Made by a program: the position numbers and the translations under genes
Assembly: GCA_935421135.1 (NCBI GenBank)
Contig: OW285188.1
Span: forward strand, 4,392,733-4,456,732
DNA: 64,000 bases
DNA from: Bugulina stolonifera
Taxonomy: Eukaryota; Bryozoa; Gymnolaemata; Cheilostomatida; Bugulidae
Direction: 5' to 3'
Part shown: positions 12,501-21,599 of the stretch, piece after piece
Position numbering within the stretch: position 1 is the stretch's first letter
Layout: every line of letters begins with the position of its first letter
Notes under the pieces: generated by a model
What the model saw: the letters and a program-made list of their open reading frames with translations, nothing else
Told to the model about the DNA's origin: nothing
Database searches by the model: none

Positions 12501-15500
12501 CTTCACACCTAAATTGAGAAAATGTTAGCATTGTGATAGTTTATATAAAAATGGATTAAATAGGTGCTTGGGAGTGAATTGCTAAAAAACAACCGAATTG
12601 TACTACATCTGATAATTCCAGAGTTAAAGCCATATATCAGACAGGAGAAAAGCGCAAACTTAAGTTATGAACTTGTGTTTAAAGAATTATGATAGTGTTT
12701 TGTGATTGCTATAAGCAATTTGAAGAATAACTACCTGTAACGTGTCTTGAGCTTCCTTCAATTTCTCCAGCAGAGCAGTTCTTCTTGTCTGACTTTCATA
12801 CAAAGAGTTCTTCAACCCCCCTGCCAGGTAATGGCTATCAAGACCAAGCGTTGCAGACATTCTGTCCATTGAATTACTGAAACAGAGTTACATTAACAAA
12901 TAACATTAGGAACTCTAGTCCAATTCTCGAAAATTAAAGCACAGGACAAGCACATTGTACAATGTATATTTTAAAGTGAAAAATCACTTTTAGGTGTCAG
13001 CTGCACCGTGTTGCCAACTTTCTCCTTTGTTATGCTTGCAGATCTGAGACTTAGCTAGAACTTCACAGCTCTACTTACTTGAACATGTCTGCACCACCCG
13101 CTACTCCAAATGTATCTGATAGATATCCACTTCGTAGAAACGGAGAGTGTCTAGCTTTTGATGACATTGCTGGAGAGATAGGCCTCTGTGATTGAAGAAA
13201 AGATTCTCCCAGAGAGTCAGATTTTTTCGGTGTGGAAGAATGTGCAGCAGGAGTTGGAAATGAGAATGCAGAGGCAGATGCTGTTTGAAGATACAAAGCA
13301 ATAATGATAGTAAGTTAATCAGTTTGAACAATAGACTTGTTGGTAGGTCACTCTGACTAATACCCGCTGAGTGCATGCATACTGAGTGCATGCCATTGTA
13401 TCTGGTGATCTGTTAACCTGTTTCACTTTTGGTCTGTAAGTGGATGACAAGCATTAGTGTTCTTAGAGATAAACTTGGATTTCTAATTGGCTGTAGGAGT
13501 ACAGACGGGTTCTCAACTGGTTTTAGCAGTGGTATGATAGTCTACCACAATAGACACAACAAAATGAGAACCAGCCAATTGTGACCGTTGCAATGTTGTG
13601 ACATGTTAGAATTATAAGATTCCAATTGGTTGGCTAATTAGTATTGCGGTCAATAGTTATAGTGACGGTTAAATTCATGCCTTAAAATTTTCAGTTAAGA
13701 TGAATGGCTAATAGATTAATAGCTTAAAGACCTTCTGGAAAGACCCATGGAGACGGTGTGTAATTTTAATTGCGTAAGCAATTAGACATACATACGTGCT
13801 GGAGAGTCCATTGTCCTCTGCAGTAGGGACTGTATTAGTCTCTCATGATCTTCTTCAGCCATTCTTGGGGTTGCCCCAGTGAATGTGAGTGTAGACCTCA
13901 GTGTGCCAGATGGCATGCTGCAATAGAGTAAACTTTCTAATACTCCTGGCACAGGATGGAAAAACTTGGCTATAATGTCACTATCTACATGAAAGTCGTT
14001 CGATTTGAAACCAAACACTGGCAATATCTTACAATACAGGAAGTCTGTTCATAGATATAATACTCATACTTTCAAAATTTGAATTATTTTCTACATGTTC
14101 TGAAGGTAGAAAACTTTGTCTAGATACAGTCTTGGATACAGGTAGTACACTTGTCTCACGTACATGCAGGCTATACTAACCGGTCCTTTGAAATACTACC
14201 AGTGTAATTGTTGTTTGTTAGCTTTGCTTGTTGACAAAACATATTTTTTGAATAGTCTCTTAAATCTAAATATTATTGGTGCTATGTAATTTTGGGCTAG
14301 ACAAACATTTGAGCAACTAATAGTTGTTTATAGTCTTTCCGACAGACTTTTTTTTCTCGATGTTATACACATTAATGATGTGGCAGCCGTTCACAGTGAA
14401 TGATATTATTCATGTTACAAGTACATGCTACAGCACTTTTAACAATACATCAAAAATGGCTGACACTGAATTAGTAAGAGGGTAAGCAAGGGCAGCACAT
14501 TAATTTGTTTGTCTATCGTGCAGTCACTTTGTATACAAATGTCAGATCATGTTAACATCAAAACAAATGAACTCTCATCAAGTGTAACATATATTACACA
14601 TTAAAATTAATACTCTATTGACATCCTAAAGTGCCACCAAAAACAAGCCGTGGGAGCTTCAAAGATGAAGTATTGTAATGGTTTTTGTGTTTGTGTATAT
14701 GTCGCCTGGGACGACCCATGTACAAAGGGTGAAAAACCTATGGGTGGTGCTAGGCCTTCCCCATTACATAAAAGATTGACAGGTACTAGTAGTGCAAGGA
14801 CTAAGCAAGACGAACCATGATTTGTGGTCTCAAATTAATGCTAGCTTGCTATACTTAGAAAGAGTATGTTCAGTCCTAGTAGGCAGTTCGGGCATCAAGG
14901 TTGAGTACCTTGTCAGCTTGAACAACCTATACTACGAAAGAAGACTATTATTTATAGAAATGTTACAACAGCCTACTGGTGCCTCCACAAACCTCTAGAG
15001 GTTAAGCAATAGTTTTTATCACCATGACATATATGACATATATATATATATACAGGATGAATTTGTCTAGCAGTGTAGCAACATACCATGGGGTATAGCA
15101 TGATCTTGTTGACAACATGTACAAGGTTGGTGCTATTAAAGGACAGCAATATATAGCATATGAGATACAGCATACAATGATGGTACACAAGCACCTGCTC
15201 AACCTACCTGAGACCGCTGTCAGAGTCTTGACTCTGGAGAATCGGCTGAGTGTGTCTGTGAGAAGTCATCTCCCTTCCTGTTGGTCTGTGAATCTATGCT
15301 GAGCAGTGGTACTAACGGTCTTCAAACACAGTTAAGTCAGCAGTTAGCCTTAGTTCAAACAATTTTATACAGTAGGTATAGGTTTTCAATTTGGCTATTT
15401 TCTGAGTTGTTGGTCTTGATTAGAAGACAGACTAACTGTAACTGTGCACCTAATGTACATGTATAAGTAACGACTTGTTGGTATCAATCGAACTTGTAAC

Positions 15501-15760
15501 TGCTGAGTCGGTGTGAACAGCAAGTTTACATTGTATGATGACGATAATACAACCTTTACCTGGGTAATGCTGAATTTAAAAGTCAATAAACACATGATTA
15601 TAATATAATGCTTTTATATTAGAATAATATGCAACAATTCCGAGCTTATAATATCCATATCATACGCAAATGAATGGACAATGCATGACTTGATGCTTAG
15701 CCATGACTCACCTGTGTGGACTGTGGAGAGTAGTTAGTATCTGGTGTAGTTACGTACAGC
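330..15760 (-). CDS. Long coiled-coil protein gene, 26 traced exons, C-terminus off left edge
   Basis: Exons in transcription order are 15712-15760, 15208-15293, 13796-13917, 13079-13280, 12735-12876, 11900-12081, 11207-11351, 10846-10866, 9955-10080, 9627-9752, 9100-9267, 8745-8870, 8455-8622, 8003-8140, 7427-7588, 6864-6943, 6100-6282, 5022-5091, 4367-4540, 3903-3923, 2871-3170, 1944-2048, 1353-1589, 1218-1232, 809-939 and 330-552. Every junction is GT-AG and the frame stays open across all of them; from 15293 to 330 they total 3,453 nt (1,151 codons). The first roughly 140 residues are Ser/Pro/Thr-rich and look disordered. After that the protein is rich in Glu, Gln, Lys and Leu with heptad character to the edge. 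This composition fits centrosomal, ciliary-rootlet or Golgi coiled-coil scaffolds. Family membership (for example rootletin-like) is inference only, because coiled coils resemble each other by composition. The first exon needs two bases from an unseen upstream exon; alternatively translation starts at the ATG inside exon 15208-15293. No polyadenylation site is in view. Confidence 0.85.
809..939 (-). CDS. Coiled-coil gene exon
   Basis: This is 131 nt with acceptor aaacag and donor gtgata, ending in phase 2. It encodes VKNLREKLGEAEDIKLSTHQ and onward. Confidence 0.85.
1218..1232 (-). CDS. Coiled-coil gene, 15-nt microexon
   Basis: This is 15 nt encoding ADQMW, with acceptor ttttgcag and donor gtaagt. 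It is phase 0 at both ends between LSADNQ and VKNLREK. Both splice sites are good, but so short an exon is easily a coincidence. Confidence 0.5.
1353..1589 (-). CDS. Coiled-coil gene exon
   Basis: This is 237 nt (79 codons), phase 0, with acceptor ctttcag and donor gttaga. It encodes a coil including SDLSIASREKQQLQSEIMRL. Confidence 0.9.
1944..2048 (-). CDS. Coiled-coil gene exon (105 nt)
   Basis: This is 35 codons (five heptads), phase 0, with acceptor attgcag and donor gttgtt. It encodes TQTEKVQQRLEDQQIQLTKS and onward. Confidence 0.8.
2871..3170 (-). CDS. Coiled-coil gene, largest exon (300 nt)
   Basis: This is 100 codons, phase 0, with acceptor cttcag and donor gtgcgt. It is a continuous coil from DKTVIAHLTKQNTALNGQVE to NSQLTRSQ. 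Confidence 0.9.
3903..3923 (-). CDS. Coiled-coil gene, second 21-nt microexon
   Basis: This is 21 nt, one heptad, encoding ELEENHV, with acceptor tttcag and donor gtaaac. It is phase 0 at both ends, like the other 21-nt exon. Confidence 0.7.
4367..4540 (-). CDS. Coiled-coil gene exon
   Basis: This is 174 nt (58 codons), phase 0, with acceptor ttttag and donor gtgagt. It encodes a lysine- and glutamate-rich coil (KKQEKDKLEQENSLLKNAVQ). Confidence 0.85.
5022..5091 (-). CDS. Coiled-coil gene exon
   Basis: This is 70 nt with acceptor attacag and donor gtaggc. It encodes NAEAKMVEDLNTAKELRNTL and QEE. The phase matches both neighbours. Confidence 0.8.
5117..5921 (-). mobile_element. Solo LTR, family A, in an intron
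   Basis: This is an 805-bp element read on the minus strand. It starts TGTAATGGTAC and ends in a mirror-image CATTACA, so it has the TG...CA ends of an LTR. It matches the plus-strand copy at 53321-54753 over its length, including a TATA-like tataaaggg-type core, an AATAAAG polyadenylation signal and a GC-rich block with repeated gtcggg and gccg. The flanking tetranucleotide ATAT is present on both sides (5113-5116 and 5922-5925) and is the likely target duplication. No internal retrotransposon sequence remains. It sits in the intron between exons 6100-6282 and 5022-5091, in the same orientation as the gene. Confidence 0.8.
6100..6282 (-). CDS. Coiled-coil gene exon
   Basis: This is 183 nt with acceptor ttgtag and donor gtatgt. 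It encodes a coil including SEQMVQLLQTQRDIYARSVQ. The next intron (5092-6099) carries an antisense-to-window solo LTR. Confidence 0.85.
6429..6662. repeat. Minisatellite, about 37-42 bp unit
   Basis: Six copies of a unit containing gttatggtatacatgtac and agtatatacatatacatat lie in tandem in an intron. Spacing between copies is 37 to 42 bp. The short ORFs across it on both strands are by-products of the repeat. Confidence 0.85.
6864..6943 (-). CDS. Coiled-coil gene exon
   Basis: This is 80 nt with acceptor tttcag and donor gtttgt, ending in phase 2. It encodes MKVLLIEQEAKRIEYDKYKQ and then LQEENQ. Confidence 0.8.
7427..7588 (-). CDS. Coiled-coil gene exon
   Basis: This is 162 nt (54 codons), phase 0, with acceptor attacag and donor gtgtgg. 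It begins RLNASQELSSQQITQLESGI and ends SRKMAEYDSQ. The acceptor two bases further in would break the frame. Confidence 0.85.
8003..8140 (-). CDS. Coiled-coil gene exon
   Basis: This is 138 nt (46 codons), phase 0, with acceptor acttag and donor gtaatt. It encodes a strongly charged coil including EKRELKQEIDKLQDDLREHA. Confidence 0.85.
8455..8622 (-). CDS. Coiled-coil gene exon (168 nt)
   Basis: This is exactly 56 codons, phase 0 at both ends, with acceptor tcacag and donor gtaagc. It begins VGENLSLELTRTKEQLNRFE. Confidence 0.85.
8745..8870 (-). CDS. Coiled-coil gene exon (126 nt)
   Basis: This is exactly 42 codons, phase 0 at both ends, with acceptor gggtag and donor gtttgt. It encodes EVQGLQLTSRKYTHEMEIKD and onward. 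Confidence 0.85.
9100..9267 (-). CDS. Coiled-coil gene exon (168 nt)
   Basis: This is exactly 56 codons, phase 0 at both ends, with acceptor ttttag and donor gttggt. It begins DNETLRSKDREQQDTMTDLR and ends LLNKQLQE. Confidence 0.85.
9627..9752 (-). CDS. Coiled-coil gene exon (126 nt)
   Basis: This is exactly 42 codons, phase 0 at both ends, with acceptor gagtag and donor gtaaag. It encodes coil ending LEGLQARETELLK. Confidence 0.85.
9955..10080 (-). CDS. Coiled-coil gene exon (126 nt)
   Basis: This is exactly 42 codons, phase 0 at both ends, with acceptor tttttag and donor gttaga. It encodes coil including CLRTEINTALEEKEAYKSQM. Confidence 0.85.
10846..10866 (-). CDS. Coiled-coil gene, 21-nt microexon
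   Basis: This is 21 nt, one heptad, encoding SDIEDWI. It has donor gtaagt and acceptor ctttag and lies between two phase-0 boundaries, so it can be included or skipped without changing the frame. Confidence 0.7.
11207..11351 (-). CDS. Coiled-coil gene exon
   Basis: This is 145 nt with acceptor gttacag and donor gtttgt. It encodes IKELEGALRNMATDFQLLEA and continues as coil to KKLHK. Confidence 0.85.
11455..11704 (+). mobile_element. tRNA-derived SINE, copy 1
   Basis: This is a roughly 250-bp unit shared with 18077-18320. It carries a pol III A box (gctggtgtagtgg, about 11518-11530) and a B box (ggttcaagcc, 11581-11590) 50 bp apart, as in tRNA-derived SINEs. The 3' part is unrelated to tRNA and ends in an A/C-rich tail (accaaaccccccaataa). 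It lies in an intron of the coiled-coil gene on the opposite strand. The tRNA-like part resembles Gly or Glu tRNA around the B box but does not fold as an intact tRNA gene. Confidence 0.75.
11900..12081 (-). CDS. Coiled-coil gene exon
   Basis: This is 182 nt with acceptor atgtag and donor gtgagt, ending in phase 2. It encodes 60 residues of charged heptads, including LLRQLAQTEQQKQELNDLR. Confidence 0.85.
12735..12876 (-). CDS. Coiled-coil gene exon, start of the coiled coil
   Basis: This is 142 nt with acceptor ctgtttcag and donor gtagtt, ending in phase 0. It contains the conserved-looking stretch LGLDSHYLAGGLKNSLYESQ followed by TRRTALLEKLKEAQDTLQ, where continuous coiled coil begins. This junction region is the best query for identifying the family. 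Confidence 0.85.
13079..13280 (-). CDS. Coiled-coil gene exon, Ser/Pro-rich linker
   Basis: This is 202 nt with acceptor aaacag and donor gtaagt. The product is rich in Ser, Pro and Ala, with several SP/TP sites (PISPAMSS, ARHSPF, FPTPAA) that could be proline-directed phosphorylation sites. It is not coiled coil. Confidence 0.8.
13796..13917 (-). CDS. Coiled-coil gene exon, non-coil N-terminal region
   Basis: This is 122 nt with acceptor ctattgcag and donor gtatgt. It encodes a Ser/Thr-rich stretch followed by MAEEDHERLIQSLLQRTMD, a short predicted helix before the disordered part. Confidence 0.75.
14674..14990 (-). mobile_element. LTR fragment, family B (3' part)
   Basis: Read on the minus strand this matches 57999-58279 and ends ...CCATTACA, like family A. 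It keeps the block equivalent to R/U5 (gcccgaactgcctactagg, gtcgtcc) but no full U3. It lies in a coiled-coil gene intron. Confidence 0.6.
15208..15293 (-). CDS. Coiled-coil gene, exon with possible start ATG
   Basis: This is 86 nt with acceptor catag and donor gtaggt, ending in phase 2. It contains an in-frame ATG giving MTSHRHTQPILQSQDSDSGL, which could be the initiator. The only open frame matches the phase of the following exon. Confidence 0.6.
15712..15760 (-). CDS. Coiled-coil gene, most upstream exon found
   Basis: This is 49 nt with acceptor ctgtag and donor gtgagt, encoding LYVTTPDTNYSPQSTQ after one leading base. It joins in frame to the exon at 15208-15293. An upstream exon ending in phase 2 is required and was not identified, so this may instead be 5' UTR if the ATG in the next exon is used. 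Confidence 0.5.
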
Positions 15761-17700
15761 CTACAGAGTACAGTATACATAAACCAGTGTTTAGTCTGGT
15801 AGTACATTTACTATTCCGGAAACAACCAGAGAATTAATAGTATTTTCATTGGTGAAATCTCAAAACAGCACATTATAGAGCATGACTAATAATAAGCGTG
15901 CATTGGTTCAAGATCTTCTTTCTTGTATTTGGTTATGAATTACTGCATACATAGCAATCCATGTACATAAATTATTATATACCTTGAGAAATTTCTAGCA
16001 AATCAGAAATTAGGCTAAATAGAGTAGTGTTATTATATTCGATGACTTAGATAAATTTGACTAAGACCTAAGACAAATACAAACATTTGAACATAAATGA
16101 TGCACTATATAGAGACATGTGTACAGTAACAACAAGTATGTTTGCAAAGCTAATTTCAAAACTAGGATTTTATGTACTACTATGGTTGAACGTGACACTA
16201 GCATTCAGTTAATAGCATTCAGTTGACATAATTGCAAACACTGCTACAAGGCTAGAAAGATCACTGTATCATGCCGCAGCCGAAGTTGAAGTACAAGCTC
16301 ACAAGATGGCTTCCCTGTTACCATGTAACATGTAGTTGGCAAATGAGTGTTCACGACTGCATAGGTTTAGCAGCTTCTTAGCATACCACACTTGGTAAAA
16401 ATATAATAAAAATAACATTATTTCATGTGTTTGCAGTAGACTTACCTTATTTACAATGCAGACAACTGTATTATATCCAAGTGTCTGCTATCACATACTA
16501 CATGGAGTGATATGCCTGTACATTCAGTCCACTGTCTATCCACCCACTTACTGAACGTAACATGCAAGCACATGCTGGTAGCACTACTTCATTGAGTTCT
16601 ACGGCGATTGTAACTGCAGGTATTGGCTACTTCATTGAGCTCTGCAGTTACTTATTACTACAGGTATTGTAATTGAATCAATACCAAGCATAATCATGTA
16701 AAGTTGATTTGAATTGTTGTTTATGATTAGAACAAATTGTCCAATAGTAGCAGCAGTGGCAGTAAATCAATACATCTTTAAATAGAACTATTGTTATAAT
16801 GAAAGAATAACAAAACAGGAATGTTAAGTGTAGACAAAACGGATTAAGTTTGATCAACATCTGTGATTAGAGAGGTGATAGGAGAAGCCTCACCAAGGAT
16901 ACAGCATCAGCAACCCATTAGCTAGCTGCTACTGCCTTTGGTAGCCTTAGATTTACATACATGTCTATGATTGGAGGCCCAATGATGAGATACTAAATGT
17001 ACATAATGAGGAAGGGAACTGTCTTTAAGTTTATTTTTGGCAAAGCAAAGTCTAATTGATATTCCTAGGCAATAAAATCAAGTTATTTTTGGGTTTGGAA
17101 TGTGAGTGGCTAATAATTTAATATAGCAACCCTCCCTCACTAGCCAGCCTGGTATGTTAGACCTGTGGCAAAATTTAAATCCTTAGAATATTACTAATAA
17201 TACAGAGGCAACTAGATTTTATGGGCTTGCAAAAGGTAGAGTCATTTGTACCATAAAGAATAACTCTAGAATTATAAGCTAGCCTTAGTTCGACATGTAT
17301 CTCAACCTACATTTGAACTAAAACAACACTTATATTTGAGGCACCTAAAACATATTTACACAACTAAAGCAATACTAGAGGAATACTATATTACAAGCAA
17401 TAAATTTTAATATTATGTAATAATGCAGTGTAGTGTTAATACGGTTTTCCAATTGACACTAACTTTTCATTTCAGTTGTATCAATGAAGAGAAGATAACT
17501 ATACTAACAGTGTTAGCAGAGAGAGAAGGCAACTCTCTAAGTGCTGCACAACGAGTAGATAAATCTCATGTAATGCACGAAGACTCTCTTGTATTGTGTA
17601 GGGTGGAGATAACCCTACACAATGCCGTACTGAGTGCTGATGTGAAGGGATATGGTTAGTAATACTAACGTTACTGATGCCTGTCAATAAGCACATTCCA
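15761..17700. other. Intergenic or 5' intron, no supported gene
   Basis: This is AT-rich sequence with no long coding frame. A strong donor-like gtaagtctac on the minus strand near 16445 could mark an upstream non-coding exon of the coiled-coil gene. A plus-strand open stretch at about 17475-17655 after a ttttcatttcag acceptor could be an isolated exon, but nothing joins to it. Confidence 0.4.
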
Positions 17701-17707
17701 AGCTTGT

Positions 17708-17958
17708 CTAATGCTACATTCACATTGCTGTTTATACCAACTACTAGCGGTGAGCGACCAACCCTAACCACAATGTGGTTAACTTTACTATACTATAGCT
17801 GGCACGTGTTAGTTAGCGGCGGGGTTTAAAGTTCAGCATGTTGAACTCGTTGACCCCTACCGCTCACTGGAGCATGTCACTATATAATGTAGTTGTGGTT
17901 AGCGTTAGCCGCTCGCCGCTAGTAGTTGGTATAAACGGCAATTTGAATGTAGCATTAG
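17708..17958. mobile_element. 251-bp MITE with long terminal inverted repeats
   Basis: The first about 49 bp (from ctaatgctacattcacattg) are the near-perfect reverse complement of the last about 49 bp. TA steps at both ends (cTAatgc and gcatTAg) are compatible with a TA target duplication, as in Tc1/mariner-type MITEs. There is no coding capacity. Confidence 0.75.
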
Positions 17959-18076
17959 TTCTTTAGTATTGAACAATTGTCTTTTTACATTTACTTCTAG
18001 CAACACCTAAGCTACGTATTATAGACAAGCATGTAGCGTTATATCATACCCTAAAAGCAGATAATTTTCGCGAGTT

Positions 18077-18320
18077 TGCAGTTTGCTCAGAGCATGTCTA
18101 CTGCTCACTGGTGATGCTTCCTTTTTTTAAGGTTACTAAGCTGGTGTAGTGGTAGCATGTCCTGTTCACTGTTTCACTATTAGGTGCCATAGAGGCCCGG
18201 GTTCAAATGCCAGTCAGGGACTGGTATTTTCATGGATTTGAAACAAGTCTTTAACTGCCCAAAGATAATTTCCTTGCTAAAAATGCATCATTATATAAAA
18301 ATAGCCAAACCCCCTAACAA
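18077..18320 (+). mobile_element. tRNA-derived SINE, copy 2
   Basis: This is the second copy of the 11455-11704 element, differing at scattered positions. It has an A box at about 18140-18153 and a B box (ggttcaaatgcc) from about 18200, with the same 3' body and an aaccccctaac tail. Homology extends about 55 bp upstream of the A box in both copies, so the element includes a 5' leader. Confidence 0.75.
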
Positions 18321-18858
18321 ATAGTTACTGGTTTAAACAGACCATGCATACAGCTATGTAAATAGGGTTTAATTCTGGGTACACATACATCTTAGCTGCG
18401 CTTGTTTATAATGCTGAAATATGCTCAATCATTGATTTTAAGATTTACACAAATTTTGCAATAGGCCAAACTCGTTTTATATGTACTCCCCTTAATTCAT
18501 TATACACTTACTCATGTTACTTACTATAATACAGTAATTATACACTTACTCATGTTACTTACTATATACAGTAATTATATACTTACTCATGTTACTTACT
18601 TTATATAGTATATGCATGCATCATATACCTATTCATTTTATCTACATGTAAAGTATGTACATTGTATATGCTTCCTTGAAATCATATTGTAATAAATGTG
18701 CAGCATGCTTATCTCAGTTTTACATCCTTGAAAGTAATATGTACATGTAACACTAATAAAATATTTAGTTTGTTTATAGGGTCATATAATTATGTACCAT
18801 GTACAGTCATGTTGTTATCTCCTTACTGACAATGACTCATTAGTAGAATTATATAAAA

Positions 18859-19130
18859 TTGTAATTGAATCAACAGTCTGTATTACAATAATATATTAAT
18901 ATGCAATTGGTCCAGCAATCTGTATTACAATAATATATTAATATGCAATTGGTCCAGCAATCTGTATTACAATAATATATTAATATGCAATTGGTCCAGC
19001 AATCTGTATTACAATAATATATTAATATCGAATTGGTCCAGCAATCTGTATTACAATACTATATTAATATGTAATTGAATCAGCAATCTGTATTACAATA
19101 ATATATTAATATGTAATTGGTCCAGCAGCT
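18859..19130. repeat. 42-bp satellite, six copies
   Basis: The unit contains ttggtccagcaatctgtatt and acaataatatattaatatgc. The tgtattac landmark recurs at 18879, 18921, 18963, 19005, 19047 and 19089, exactly 42 bp apart, with only a few substitutions. Confidence 0.9.
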
Positions 19131-21540
19131 CGTCTGTAACTATGTTGGTTTTCAGATAGCTGTTCATTGTAAATAGTTTGACGATTTATGTCTTTGTTTT
19201 GATTTGTGATTGAGCCAGCAATCTTTAGTTCATAATGTCAGTTTTCAATCGGTCCAGCCGTTTGCCTATATTATGATGATTTCCAGCAATCTGTTTATAT
19301 GTTCATCAATGGTTCTGTTTTGTAGATTATGCCAGTAACTGGTGGTACAATCTGTTGATTTGTTATCGTACCTGCGATGTGTTTGTGTTCATTTTAAGAA
19401 ACATATCCATATATGTTCATTCCCAAGGTTGAGGCAATTGCATATTCTGTTGACCTTAGTTGTACTAGCAACTTTCTTATAATGATTTTCAGAATTCTGT
19501 CTCATCTGTACAATCTGGCACTCTGTACTATTAAGCTATTCCGATGACTTGTAGTTGTGTTTGGGCCAGCAATAAGTAGTGTAATCTGTTGGATTTTCAC
19601 CGATCCTGTAGTGTATTTATGTTTCGATTTCCAGAAATCTATGTACATGTAGATATAATATGTCCATTGACAAAGATTTGAACATTCTGATTGAGCCAGC
19701 AATCTTTAGTATAAATAATGTCAGTTTGTAATTGGTCCAGCCGTTTGTCTATATTATGATGGTTTCCAGCAATCTGTCTATATGTTCATCAATGGTTCTG
19801 ACTTGTAGATTATGCCAGTAACTGGTGGTACAATCTGTTGATTGGTTATCGTACCTGCGATGTGTTTGAGTTGATTTTAAGAAACATATCCATATACGTT
19901 CATTGCCGAGTTTGAGGCAATTGCATATTCTGTTGATTTTAGTTGTACCAGCAACTTTCTTATAATGGTTTTCAGAATTCTGTCTCATCCGATGACTTGT
20001 GTTTGTGTTTGTGCCAGCAATACGTAGTTTAATCTGTTGAAATTTCACCGATCCTGTAGTGTATTTAGGTTTCCATTTCCATAAATACAATGTAGATATA
20101 GCATGTTCATTGACAGGGTTGGACAAACTGTGTATATAATGTTCATCTGTAATATTGGTCCAGCAATTAATCAATCTGTTGATGTCCAACAATCTGTCTA
20201 TATATTCAATGGCGACGATTCTGACAATCTGTATCTACTAATGCTGATCTGTAGTTGTGCCTGTAATCACTAGTATATTGTGTTGACTATTTGTTGGTCT
20301 TACAAAATAATGCATTGGCTTGGGGATTTCCAGAAACCTGTCTATATATTCGTTGTCAATGCATATTGCAGTATTTGTAGGTTGCGCCAGTAACTGGTGG
20401 TACAATCTGTTGATTGGTTATCGGACCTGCGATGTGTTTGAGTTGATTTTCAGAAACATGACTATATTATACATTCATTGCCAAGATTGGGACAATCGTG
20501 TATTCTGTTGACTTTAGTTGTGCCAGCAACTTTCTTATGATGATTTCCAGAATTCTGTCTCATCTGTCCAATCTGACACTCTGTGTTATTAAGCTATTCT
20601 GATGACTTGTGTTTGCATCAGCAATAAGAAGTAACTATAATCTGATGAATTTTCACAGATCCTGTAATGTACTTATGTTTCCATTTCCATAAATATATCT
20701 ATATGTCCATTGACAGGGTTGGACAAACCGTGTATATAATGTTCATTTTCTGTAATATTGGTCCAGCAATTAATCAATCTGCAGTTGATGTCCAGCAATC
20801 TGTCTATATATTCAATGGCAATAATCAATTTGTTAATTTCTAGAAATCTATCTAGATCTGTCCAGTCTGTGCTATTAAGCTATTCTGATGACTGGTAGTT
20901 GTGTTTGTGCCAGCATAAGTAGTATAATCTGTTGAATTTTCACCGATCCTGTAGTGTATTTATGTTTCCACTTCCTGAAATCTATGTAGATATAGCATGT
21001 CTATTGACAAAGGTTAAACAAACTGTGTATATAATGTTCATCTGTAATATTGGTCCAGCAATTGGTCAATCTGTTGATCTCCAGCAATCTGTCTGTATAT
21101 TCAAAGGTAATTAGTCTGACAATTTGTACCTACTAATGCTGATCTGTAGTTGTGTCAGTAATCACGAGTTTAATGTGTTGACTATTTGTTGGTCCTACAA
21201 ATGCATCGACTTGGGGATTTCCAAAACCCTGTCTATATATTCGTTGTCAATGCATATTCTGTTAAATTTTAATTGAGCCAGCAACCTCCGTTAGAATAAT
21301 ATCAATTGACGATGATTTAGCACTGTCTATGTGATTCCGCTATTATTCTGTCTATACTTTGAGATGCAATTGGGCCAGCAATTGGGCCAGCAACTGGGCC
21401 AGCAATTGGGCCAGCAATTGGTCCAGCAATTGGTATGATGTCCTGATTCTAATCTCTGCCTAAATGGTGATTGTAATTGTAATGTAATTGATCTGGCAAC
21501 CTGTTGAAATGTTAATTTGTGATTGGCCAGCAATCCTCAT
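19131..21540. repeat. Degenerate higher-order satellite
   Basis: The core words ccagcaatctgt, gttgtgccagca and gtctatat recur throughout. Blocks of about 480-600 bp recur: the block starting tggtccagccgtttg at about 19245 is repeated at about 19733, and parts recur near 20390 and 20880. It appears to have grown from the same core as the adjacent 42-bp satellite. Reading frames across it are not genes. Confidence 0.75.
21366..21434. repeat. 12-bp tandem repeat
   Basis: Five to six copies of aattgggccagc occur with minor variants at the right end of the satellite region. The minus-strand translation gives a WPNC-type repeat that should not be mistaken for a protein motif. Confidence 0.85.
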
Positions 21541-21599
21541 ATTGTACAGATTTCTAAGTACTTTGACAATTTGTTTATGTGTTGCTTAGCAATATCGAG

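Noticed and set aside
17423..17659. Plus-strand exon candidate after a ttttcatttcag acceptor
   Set aside because: Single open stretch with a weak donor (gttagt), no joining exon and no recognisable protein.
18859..19130. CRISPR-like array
   Set aside because: The repeat is continuous at 42 bp with no unique spacers, in a eukaryotic context.
21327..21533. WPNC-repeat peptide on the minus strand
   Set aside because: It is produced by the 12-bp aattgggccagc repeat, not a cysteine-rich protein.
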